Positions 1 to 8,045 of a DNA stretch of 64,000 bases are shown one piece after another. Positions within the stretch are counted from its first letter, which is position 1. The number at the start of each line of letters is the position of its first letter. The notes under the pieces were generated by a model. That model was not told the DNA's origin. It was given only the letters and a program-made list of their open reading frames with translations, and did not search any database. This DNA is from Bacteroides finegoldii DSM 17565 (GTDB taxonomy: Bacteria; Bacteroidota; Bacteroidia; Bacteroidales; Bacteroidaceae), in NCBI RefSeq assembly GCF_000156195.1, contig NZ_GG688327.1, positions 752 through 64,751 on the forward strand. The letters run 5' to 3'. Position numbers and translations under genes: made by a program.

Positions 1-144
1 ATCTGACTAAAATAACAGGAAAAACAGGAGAGGTTTTAACTTCCCCTAAAAAAGACATGTACATAATGCATGGGTGGGAAGGAAAAAACAAGAATATGTA
101 AACAATATTCTACAAAAAAGATAGAAGACTGGGAGAGTTGAACG

Positions 145-197
145 AAAAAATCAAGAGAAAAGCTCACGTAAAGCAAAGCTTTTCTCTTGATTTTTTT
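145..197. terminator. Bidirectional intrinsic terminator
   Basis: A perfect 14-bp stem (151-164 with 177-190, 12-nt loop) is flanked by an A run on the left and seven Ts on the right, so it can end transcription on either strand. It lies 15 bp beyond the stop of the minus-strand BNR_4 gene and probably ends the transcript that carries it. Confidence 0.8.
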
Positions 198-211
198 AGA
201 AAGAGGAACAT

Positions 212-1516
212 TTACTGAATATCCCTATTTATATTCATATCTGTTTCTAATACATATACCATTTGAGGGTCAATTTCCGCTGTACGTTCACCATCTCCCT
301 GACGGGTGTGTTGCACAAAGAGGTGAAGTTTCCGCTGTTTCTTCCAGAGCTCCGTATCATGGGACGGTTCCCAAGCATCCACGGAAAAGTCGGTCAAATC
401 CGTTATCGTCCATTTACTAATGCCGACATCGGACGCATGCGCCATTGATACACGGCTTCCCCGTTCTTCGTCGCGGAAAATATAAAAAACTTCCCCACCC
501 TCTACCACAATACGCGGACGGGCAATAGGTATCATTTTCGTACCGCCACCCTTCAAGGTAAAAGGTGTTTTGCGATCTGTGATCTGCCGTTGATGCCATA
601 CTTTCCCGTCATTCCAGACGATACGGTATTGGGGCACGTCACTGTCGGGATCCCGCCAATAAGTAGCTATATACGGATTTCCTTCTGCATCGGCACTCAT
701 ACTTGTCTGATTAATCAACTCACAGTTTTGAGGCAAACGACAGGCATACTCTGCATTAGACAATTTGATAGGAAGTTCATATTGCTCTCCACTTGATTTA
801 TACCAAGTTACTCCATTATCAAACGAACGGGCATAACATATATCATGGTTTGTTTCCACATGCCAGCTTTCGCGCCACACCCACGAAAGATGGATGGTTC
901 CTTTCTCATCGACATACATTTGCCAATAAGCATTCCGTTTATTTTCTCCGTCAATCAGTATATCCTGAATACGAGTCCATTTACGATCTTTCAACGAATA
1001 ACGGTTCATCACCAAGTTACCACGACCGGAAGAACCGGAACGATAAACAAACAGTAGATCTCCTCCGGATAAAGAATAAAACTCCGGATAGGTTATATTT
1101 CCTTCGTCAACTCCGGTCATCGGTATTTTATCTCCCAGTTTCAGAGAACCGGGAGCAATACTCCGGCAATAATTCAGTTTATGTCCATGATGATCGAAAG
1201 ACACGTGTATGTAACCCTCTCCGTCCACCATCATACTGATTACATTATGAGCATCCTTAACATTTCCCTGATATTGAGTGCGGTGTAAAGTCCATTGTTT
1301 CGAATCCAGTTTCCGTTTTCCAAGTATCAGATAGCCGTCGTTATCGTAATAACTGATATATTGTTCATCACCATGCGTCACCAGCGAGTTATTGCGAAAG
1401 ACCGCAGTATTGACCGAAGTACAACTATATCCCTTTCCTACTTCCACCAAACGCTGGGAACAAGCCAGAGTAGGAACAAGTATTATTCCGCAAAGTAGTA
1501 GTAATATCCGTTTCAT
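212..1516 (-). CDS. Exported BNR_4-type beta-propeller protein, putative glycosidase or lyase
   Basis: This 434-residue protein has a signal peptide (about 1-20) and repeated blade-like motifs of the BNR_4 family. The conserved block around residues 100-113 holds an aspartate and a His-His-Gly-His cluster (His109, His110, His112). Similar seven-bladed propellers in Bacteroides polysaccharide loci act on uronic-acid or rhamnose ends of complex glycans (the GH145/PL27 kind of enzyme, or ulvan-lyase relatives); which applies here cannot be told from sequence alone. The gene starts 14 bp after the GH43 gene and is probably co-transcribed with it. The GH43 and DUF2264 neighbours suggest a role in trimming arabinogalactan side chains. 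Family assignment is good; the reaction is a guess. Confidence 0.75.
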   Translation of the reverse strand: MKRILLLLCGIILVPTLACSQRLVEVGKGYSCTSVNTAVFRNNSLVTHGDEQYISYYDNDGYLILGKRKLDSKQWTLHRTQYQGNVKDAHNVISMMVDGEGYIHVSFDHHGHKLNYCRSIAPGSLKLGDKIPMTGVDEGNITYPEFYSLSGGDLLFVYRSGSSGRGNLVMNRYSLKDRKWTRIQDILIDGENKRNAYWQMYVDEKGTIHLSWVWRESWHVETNHDICYARSFDNGVTWYKSSGEQYELPIKLSNAEYACRLPQNCELINQTSMSADAEGNPYIATYWRDPDSDVPQYRIVWNDGKVWHQRQITDRKTPFTLKGGGTKMIPIARPRIVVEGGEVFYIFRDEERGSRVSMAHASDVGISKWTITDLTDFSVDAWEPSHDTELWKKQRKLHLFVQHTRQGDGERTAEIDPQMVYVLETDMNINRDIQ

Positions 1517-1530
1517 GCTTATCTTCTTTT

Positions 1531-2577
1531 TTATTTGTCAAAGATGGAAAGAGTCCATTTTTCATGCCAGGGAATTGTTATCTTTCCGTCTTTTACAAGT
1601 ACAGGCAGCCATACATAGCGGGAGTCTTCCAAGTCTTTCTTTTTCCAGCGGTCGAACATAGCAATATATGCGTCCTTCTTTCCGATAACAGGCTGAACGT
1701 AAGTGCTCTGTGCGTAAAACGTTTTATCTGCATCCGGTCCCGTACAAGGATTACCGATCGTTTTCCACGTTCCCATAATAGAATCGGCCACTGCTATTTC
1801 GGCCACATTCGGATCCCAGCCTGTGCAACCGGAGCTTAACATATAGTATTTACCATTATATTTAAACACTGCTGGAGCTTCACGGGATTCTTTCACGAAA
1901 TTACGTGTAAAGCGTCCGCTCGGTTTCAGATAGTCGTCAGTCAGCAGGCTGATATACATGGTTTCATTATTCTCGGAAGAATAGAATTGATAAGCACGAC
2001 CGTCATCGTCCACAAAAACAGTCTGGTCACGGCTCATCGCATTGTTCGGACGGAAACTTCCCTGATAGACGAACGGCCCGACAGGAGAATCGGCAACTGC
2101 CACTCCAGCACAAGCCTTACTGTAATCAGCACTTTCCACATGTGCCCACATTACAAACTTACCGGTCTTCTTATTAAAGATAACTTTCGGACGTTCCAAC
2201 ACCTTGGAGGGATGCAGGTCATGATTCGGATCGTCTTTGACTGCCGGAAGCACAATTCCTTCAAATTTCCAATTCAGCAAGTCTTTAGAGGAGTAACAAC
2301 CTACTCCGGTCACGTCTGTACGATAACATTCCCACGTAGCCCAGTCCGGCAAAATCGTTTTCCCTTTCTTGTATTCACCATACCAATAGTAAGTACCATT
2401 GTGATAAAGAAGTCCGCCACCATGGGCATTGATTGGATTTCCATCCGTATCATTCCACACTTGTCCGGGGATAAATGCCGTGTTCTTCTGTGCCTGCATT
2501 GATACAGGCAATAACAACGCGCAAACGACTCCTGATAATATACACTTGATTATTCTGCAATGTCTATTCATATTCAT
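1531..2577 (-). CDS. GH43 enzyme, probable exo-beta-1,3-galactanase (subfamily 24-like)
   Basis: The protein has 348 residues with a signal peptide of about 30. A glycine-rich HGGG motif near residue 53, Glu68 in a Tyr-Gly-Glu motif, Asp184, the putative acid Glu233 in an Arg-Glu-Ala-Pro motif and Gln290 are visible. The usual GH43 aspartate base is not at its normal N-terminal place. As I recall, subfamily 24 exo-beta-1,3-galactanases lack that aspartate and use a glutamine, which fits Gln290. Such enzymes remove galactose from the beta-1,3-galactan backbone of arabinogalactan-proteins. The gene has its own -7 element and is followed closely by the BNR_4 gene. A related subfamily (such as 34) is the main alternative. 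Confidence 0.82.
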   Translation of the reverse strand: MNMNRHCRIIKCILSGVVCALLLPVSMQAQKNTAFIPGQVWNDTDGNPINAHGGGLLYHNGTYYWYGEYKKGKTILPDWATWECYRTDVTGVGCYSSKDLLNWKFEGIVLPAVKDDPNHDLHPSKVLERPKVIFNKKTGKFVMWAHVESADYSKACAGVAVADSPVGPFVYQGSFRPNNAMSRDQTVFVDDDGRAYQFYSSENNETMYISLLTDDYLKPSGRFTRNFVKESREAPAVFKYNGKYYMLSSGCTGWDPNVAEIAVADSIMGTWKTIGNPCTGPDADKTFYAQSTYVQPVIGKKDAYIAMFDRWKKKDLEDSRYVWLPVLVKDGKITIPWHEKWTLSIFDK

Positions 2578-2602
2578 GATATTAAATAAGATTTCTTGTT
2601 TA

Positions 2603-2610
2603 CAAAGATA
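2603..2610 (-). promoter_or_regulatory. Putative promoter -7 element for the GH43-BNR_4 pair
   Basis: On the minus strand this reads TATCTTTG, matching the Bacteroides -7 consensus TAnnTTTG, 25 bp before the GH43 start codon. No clear -33 TTTG is seen at the usual spacing. The rest of the gap to the DUF2264 gene (2611-2866) shows nothing convincing. Confidence 0.45.
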
Positions 2611-2866
2611 GATGATACATTAAATATAAAGGTACACTTATGTGTCAAAAAAGGACTAAAAAACAATCATTCTCCGCTAAATGCACGATATTACAGAGCA
2701 TTTGCACTTCGATTTCAGCTCTCATTTATCATATAATACGATAGGAATAGTGATTCCACCTATCAGTTCACTCTATAAAAAGAACTTACCCGATTTCAAC
2801 GCAAAACGATTTTCTGGTCGAGCAGGTCATTTATATATACACATAAAATGCTTTTCTGATATTCCA

Positions 2867-4871
2867 TTACTCAAACACGATATTTTTTATTTCTCCGCTT
2901 GCCAGACGAACGGTCACTTGTTTTTTATCCTCCGATACATTGACAGACTTCACCGGATTCAGTTCTTTTGAAGTAAAACTTCTCTTCCCGTCACCCTTTT
3001 TCCACAATTGAAGCGTCACATATATCTTCTCACCGGACAATCGATCGGAAACCATATTCAATGCACATTTAGTACTGACAGGATGTAATCCCTCCGGATA
3101 TACCGTATATACTTTCTCCCAACCTGCCAATGGTATCATCACCAATTCATACTCTCCATTAGAAATCACCGGAATCTCCTTCTTATTCACCTTGCAATGT
3201 GTTTCCTTCAGTTCCGTGTTCAAGCGAGGCAATGAGTAATGCCCCAGACAAATCTCTGTCGGTTCCGAAACGGATACTTTATCCACCCGCAGAATTCCAT
3301 CCGGTAGAGGAATATCCGCCAACTGATATTTCACGCAACTATCCGTTTCGAGCACAGCATCACGACGATAAATACCATTCTCGAAGCTTTTGAAAGTATA
3401 CAGCCGCAACACTTCCCATTCTCCTTTCTTATTCTTTGTTCCATAATTCATGGAAATTTCTCCGTTCTTTCCGTCTGCCATCCAGGGGGAATTCCGTATG
3501 ATAAGCCAATTTGTTATAGTTCTCCGTACTACGGAACTTCTGCCAGTCTTTTGCCACCGTCTCATGACACCATGAGCGCATTTCAGAGCCACCGCAATTC
3601 GGATAATTGGTTATCAACAAGTTTGTTGCCGGTTGGAACTTATTATACACCTTTCCTTTTTCCAGTTCTTTCTCCCAAGGACCGTTGTTTTCTGTAGCCG
3701 ACCAATATTTGGAACTTTCCGGCAACAACAGACTAAGGAAAGCCTTTCCGCACCAATACACACTTCCCCGACAACTATAAATCTGAACAGCAGGAGCAAA
3801 AGGACCGTAAAAGCCCATAGTCGGAATACCCTCTTCCAGAAATTCAGGACTTTCCAAAAACTGCATCAACGTAGCAGAGGCAATTCTTCTCATCCATCCG
3901 TAATCTACATCACCGGTCGCGTCATATTCATATAAGGATAAAGGAGCGGTTGCAGCAAAACGATAGCAAATGCTTCTCCCCCACATATTCATTCGCCCGT
4001 CACGACTAAACATGAATGGATAATTGCCAACCATATCATGCTGGTTTTTCAAGAACTGTGCTGCGTATTGAGGATATTGTTTCTTTCCGAACATTTCCGC
4101 CCAGACAGGTCCGTAAGTCTGATAAGCCCATGCACTATAATAATCGTATGCCGGAGCATCATTGTACCAACCTTCCCCCCGGTATCGAGCCAGAAGTTTC
4201 TCCAGATTCGACTCCAGATAGCTGTCATTCACAACATATCCCTGGTCTTTCAGAAAACTCAAGATAAATACATTGAAAAACATCCAGTTGGAACCGATAG
4301 TAGGTCCTTCTCCATAACTCAACATGGTAGCAGCCAACGCATCTTTCTGTTCTTTTGTCAGAGGATTCCATAACACTTCCTGTGCCGCTTTCATAGAGAT
4401 TGCCAACGAGCCCAGTTCCAGTAATGTCTGACTGGGTCCCCCCTTACGATGCGGAATAAAGCTCCGGCTTTCCGGATTAGATATATTTATCAGTTGATGG
4501 CGATAATAATCCGCCACCTTTATCCCGTTCATTTCCAGTTCGGGATTATCTTTCAAAAGGGGGGCAGCAACGAACAAGGTACGTGCAAGTCCTTCCAGTT
4601 TTGCTACCGGAATCTGCTCTTCATTTCGCGGATATGTCTTTTCCAGCTGTTTCGGGAAATACATCTGGTCGTCCAGTGTATGTATATAATCGAATGCGCC
4701 TTTTAACAGATATTCGCCCGCTTGAATCCAGTGTCGGCGTGTCATACCCGTATAAGGGCTTTTTTGATAGTCCGGTTGCCGGACAGTGAATATATTCTCT
4801 TGTGCAATAACGACAGAAATTCCTGCTGACAAAATTAAGAACGATAATAGTAACGCGAGTTTTGCTTTCAT
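2867..4871 (-). pseudogene. DUF2264 family protein, frameshifted
   Basis: Two overlapping reading frames together make one DUF2264-like protein of about 667 residues. The first frame (start 4871) encodes a signal peptide and the alpha/alpha-toroid domain up to about residue 460. It then shifts in a run of five Cs on the coding strand (plus-strand G run 3485-3489) and stops at 3429. Removing one C changes Phe-Pro-Leu-Asp to Phe-Pro-Trp-Met-Ala-Asp and joins the frame that continues to 2867 with the C-terminal beta-rich domain. I believe, without certainty, that DUF2264 proteins belong to GH154, founded on a beta-glucuronidase acting on arabinogalactan-protein. The defect may be real, phase-variable or a sequencing error. 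If real, the product lacks its last third and is probably inactive. Confidence 0.85.
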
Positions 4872-4904
4872 GGCAGCTATATGTTTATAATGTTAGACTC
4901 ATCG

Positions 4905-4912
4905 CAAAAGTA
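4905..4912 (-). promoter_or_regulatory. Putative promoter -7 element for the DUF2264 gene
   Basis: The minus strand reads TACTTTTG, fitting TAnnTTTG, 33 bp before the DUF2264 start codon. No -33 element is apparent at 19-bp spacing, so this is a weak call based on motif and position. Confidence 0.4.
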
Positions 4913-5050
4913 AAGCTTTATAAACAGAACTCCGTCCAATAACCGTTCATTTAAATCCAATTTTAAGTCAAAATATCGTTTCTAGCATCAATTGAACGAT
5001 AATCAGCCCCCTTTGACGGATATACATCCTTTTTTCCAGGAAAGACCATT

Positions 5051-5058
5051 TATCTTTG
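5051..5058 (+). promoter_or_regulatory. Putative -7 element before the signal-peptide mini-ORF
   Basis: The sequence TATCTTTG matches the Bacteroides -7 consensus and sits 30 bp before a small ORF. The nearest upstream TTTG (5012-5015) is too far away to be a normal -33 element. Confidence 0.35.
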
Positions 5059-5088
5059 CAATACAACAATTAAACCAATACCTCAAAC

Positions 5089-5187
5089 ATGAAACATTTG
5101 CATTTCAAACTCTTCCTATTCAGTTTATGCCTCATCGGGGCAATACAAGTGATAGCACAAAATACAAAAAGTACAGAAAATAGTTAA
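5089..5187 (+). CDS. Mini-ORF encoding a lone signal peptide, probable remnant of an exported protein
   Basis: An ATG ORF of 32 codons encodes a textbook signal peptide: Lys2, a Leu/Phe-rich core, and an Ile-Ala-Gln cleavage motif near residue 24. It is followed by only eight polar residues and a TAA stop. A -7 promoter-like element lies just upstream. Nothing recognisable continues after the stop, and the inverted-repeat element begins 46 bp further on. It looks like the start of an exported protein whose body was lost. A very short secreted peptide cannot be excluded. Confidence 0.4.
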   Translation: MKHLHFKLFLFSLCLIGAIQVIAQNTKSTENS

Positions 5188-5233
5188 TCGATAGATTTCA
5201 CCCAACACCTATTTTTCAATTTTACAGATACAG

Positions 5234-5783
5234 CCTTCACCTTTCACAATGCCCTGTTCATCGGCATTAGCGGGTGAAGGCTGTACTTTCACCCGTCTTT
5301 CACCCATCGGTTTCCTAATCCTATATGGCACTTCTCTATCTATGCTTCTGAAGACATACCTGACCTGCTTCCTTATCCATTACTAACTACCCTCTCTTTC
5401 ATTAATAACAAACTCTCTTTTGATTATAGGTAAACTTCCTATTACCAGTATGCAAACTTACTTTTCATTAAATGCAATCTATAAATGAAAGTTGCGTTTA
5501 TAAAAACAGAACTTGCAATTATATAAATGGAACTTGCATTTATAGTTTTCTTATAATGCAAAGAAAGTTTAGGTCCTATACAAAGGAAGTTTATCCCTTA
5601 TAGAAAAGAAGTTTTCTTATAATAGTCTGGAAGCCATCTATTAATACTTCTCCTGCCAGCTATAGATAAAAGATTTAGCAGACTAGACAAGCTGTAAAAG
5701 CCAAGGTAGAAAGGTGAAAGGAAGGTGAAAACCAGCCCTTCACCCGCTAATGCCGATGAACAGGGCATTGTGAAAGGTGAAGG
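5234..5783. repeat. 550-bp non-coding element bounded by perfect 47-nt inverted repeats
   Basis: The segment 5234-5280 is the exact reverse complement of 5737-5783 (47 of 47). Similarity continues inward for about 25 nt as imperfect TTTCACC-type repeats. The interior has no plausible gene but holds repeated short motifs around 5480-5560 (GAACTTGCA followed by TTATA). Boundaries are unclear and no target duplication was found. It could be a MITE-like element, the ends of a decayed transposon, or an inverted pair of an intergenic repeat family. The rest of the gap to the GH97 gene (5784-6059) shows only a short 8-bp inverted repeat at 5954-5984. Confidence 0.7.
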
Positions 5784-6059
5784 GTCTTTTCTTGAATATG
5801 ATTATTTTAGTATACCAGCGTAAGGCAATGTCTGCAACCACAACTGAATGAACTATATCCACGAAACATTTCTCAAATATGGTTTCATTCAAAGAATAAA
5901 GAAATCAGTCTATATTGTTCGTATTCAAGCAATTATTCATAGCACAATTTGTGTAGCATAAAAAGTGCTAAATAAATTATGCTATAAATATTGATTCTAT
6001 CAAACTTTTACCGAACAATCATTGCCACATGATCCCACAACAAACGGTAGAGATATCAT

Positions 6060-8018
6060 CTATTTGTTTACCAATACAGCACCTCCCTGCGGAAGAATCT
6101 CCAACTGCACTTTACCGTTCTCTTTCACTTTTAACGGCACAAGCTGCGGTTCTCCTTTCTTATCATCCTTATACAGGGAAACTGTTTTTCCGGCAAACAT
6201 TTCTAAATCCAGTTTCAACTTCAATGTTTCTTTTCCTGCATTAATGGCCGCCACATACCAAATGCCACCGTGACGACGTGCCAAGACTACATATTTCCCC
6301 GGATATCCGTCAATGAAACACGCCTCATCCCACGTGGTAGGAATCTTTTTCATATAGTCCATGCAAACAGGGGAAACATCTTTCAGGTTGTTGGGGGCAA
6401 GTGCAAAGTTCTGTACCGGATTCTGGAATAACACGGTAGTGGCTAATTGAAATATATCAGTAGTGCGACGCGTAGTTCCTCCGTCATTGTTGCGGTTCAG
6501 CCGTTTGTTCAGGAAACAACCGCCAAATTCCATGCTGCCCACTGCATTGCGAATAAACGGATGCAGACAAGCATTAAAAGCCTCTTTATCGCAGAAATGC
6601 TGGTTGAATACCATATTCTCGGATGCCAGTACGGCTTCACTACCTACATAATTCGGATACATGCGTTCCCATCCGCGAGGAATCGTACAACCGTGGAAGA
6701 TCACCATCAGGCCGTGATCGTCGGCATCACTCAATATATCTTCATACAAGCGCATCGTCTCTTGCTTGTCGCCACCAAAGAAATCAACTTTGATACCTTT
6801 TACTCCGAGACTCTGCAACCATTTCATCTCACGCTTGCGGATAATGGCATTGTCCATGTGATTAACCGGCCCTTGCTCAATATCATTCCAATAACCGGAA
6901 GAGCTATACCATAAGAAGAGTTCCACACCTTTACTACGTGCGTATTCTACCAAAGACTTCATGCGATCGCGACCGATGTTCGTATCCCACCAGTTATCAA
7001 TCAACGCATACTCATATCCCATTGCGGCAGCAAAATCAATATATCGCACCTGATCGTCATAGTTGATACTACCATCCTGCCAGAGAATCCAACTCCATGT
7101 GCCGCGTCCGAAGCGGTAGTCATATTTTGTTTCATAAAGAGGACGCACGACATCCCACGCAACAGTTGTTTCCACAATCGGTTTCAAAGTTTCGCCAACA
7201 GTTATGGTACGCCAGGGAGTAGCACCTGGAAGAGCGAACGCCGGAGCAGAAGTTCCGTTACCGTTATTTTCTTCTGCCATCGGGAAAGCAACTGTATACA
7301 GATTACCTTCGCTCACATCACTCAGGCGTGAGCCGCAATATCGACTGTCCACTCCTGTCTCGCTGACCAGCACCCAACCATCGTCACCGATACGGAACAG
7401 ACAAGGAAATGTGTAACCATGCCCGTACTGTGAACGGTCACTCATCGGGGCATCTGCCTTGTATTCTTCCTCATAACTGGGTTTTGTACGCTTCCATCCT
7501 ATCATAGCATCGCTTTGCGGACACAAGAAAGTAGTAGTCTGTTGCGGGAAACGAAAACCGGTTTCTTCGGCAGTCACCGTTACACTTCCTTTTCCATCCT
7601 GACGCGGCAGGGCATAACGAAAAGCTACATCATTGTTGCTGACACGAAAGACAACATCTATTTTCTGCCCTTTCGGATTCTCAAAATGACAGTTTAGTTC
7701 GTTTGCCTGATAAAGCACTTGTGAGGTTTTAATACGATCCTGATGGTAGACAGTATCGATGGGGGTGACCGTATGCCCTGTCAGTTTCATTCCTTTAGCA
7801 AAATCACCGATATTCGTGTTCATACCCAAAGGGGATTTCTCCAGCATGGTCTTCCCATTATAGGTAATGGAATAACTTGGCTTTTCGGCAGGGGAAGTAA
7901 AGACAACCAATTGCAGTTTTTCATCCGGTCCTTTCACGACTACGTCTTGTGCCATCAGCGAAGTCAGACAGCAACCAGCCACCAGTAGAGTGCTTATTAT
8001 CTTCTTCATATTATTCAT
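6060..8018 (-). CDS. GH97 glycosidase, retaining type (alpha-galactosidase / beta-L-arabinopyranosidase-like)
   Basis: The protein has 652 residues with a signal peptide of about 23, an N-terminal beta-sandwich (about 25-290), a TIM barrel and a small C-terminal beta domain. Asp412 in the Lys-Val-Asp-Phe-Phe motif is placed as the nucleophile of retaining GH97 enzymes and Glu461 as acid/base. The inverting SusB type uses glutamates instead. Characterised Bacteroides retaining members are alpha-galactosidases, and some also cleave beta-L-arabinopyranosides. It is the last gene of the GH35-GH43-GH51-GH97 operon, 27 bp after GH51. In that setting removal of terminal L-arabinopyranose or alpha-galactose from arabinogalactan is a fair inference. 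Confidence 0.88.
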   Translation of the reverse strand: MNNMKKIISTLLVAGCCLTSLMAQDVVVKGPDEKLQLVVFTSPAEKPSYSITYNGKTMLEKSPLGMNTNIGDFAKGMKLTGHTVTPIDTVYHQDRIKTSQVLYQANELNCHFENPKGQKIDVVFRVSNNDVAFRYALPRQDGKGSVTVTAEETGFRFPQQTTTFLCPQSDAMIGWKRTKPSYEEEYKADAPMSDRSQYGHGYTFPCLFRIGDDGWVLVSETGVDSRYCGSRLSDVSEGNLYTVAFPMAEENNGNGTSAPAFALPGATPWRTITVGETLKPIVETTVAWDVVRPLYETKYDYRFGRGTWSWILWQDGSINYDDQVRYIDFAAAMGYEYALIDNWWDTNIGRDRMKSLVEYARSKGVELFLWYSSSGYWNDIEQGPVNHMDNAIIRKREMKWLQSLGVKGIKVDFFGGDKQETMRLYEDILSDADDHGLMVIFHGCTIPRGWERMYPNYVGSEAVLASENMVFNQHFCDKEAFNACLHPFIRNAVGSMEFGGCFLNKRLNRNNDGGTTRRTTDIFQLATTVLFQNPVQNFALAPNNLKDVSPVCMDYMKKIPTTWDEACFIDGYPGKYVVLARRHGGIWYVAAINAGKETLKLKLDLEMFAGKTVSLYKDDKKGEPQLVPLKVKENGKVQLEILPQGGAVLVNK

Positions 8019-8045
8019 GTTATTATGTCCTTCATTTATTTCCTG

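Noticed and set aside
3429..3592. Two separate overlapping genes instead of one frameshifted gene
   Set aside because: The first residues of the downstream frame are a nonsense reading of the upstream gene, and the two conserved parts join exactly when one C is removed.
5784..6059. Possible gene fragment or terminator before GH97
   Set aside because: No frame of useful length or known motif was found. An 8-bp inverted repeat at 5954-5984 lacks a T run.
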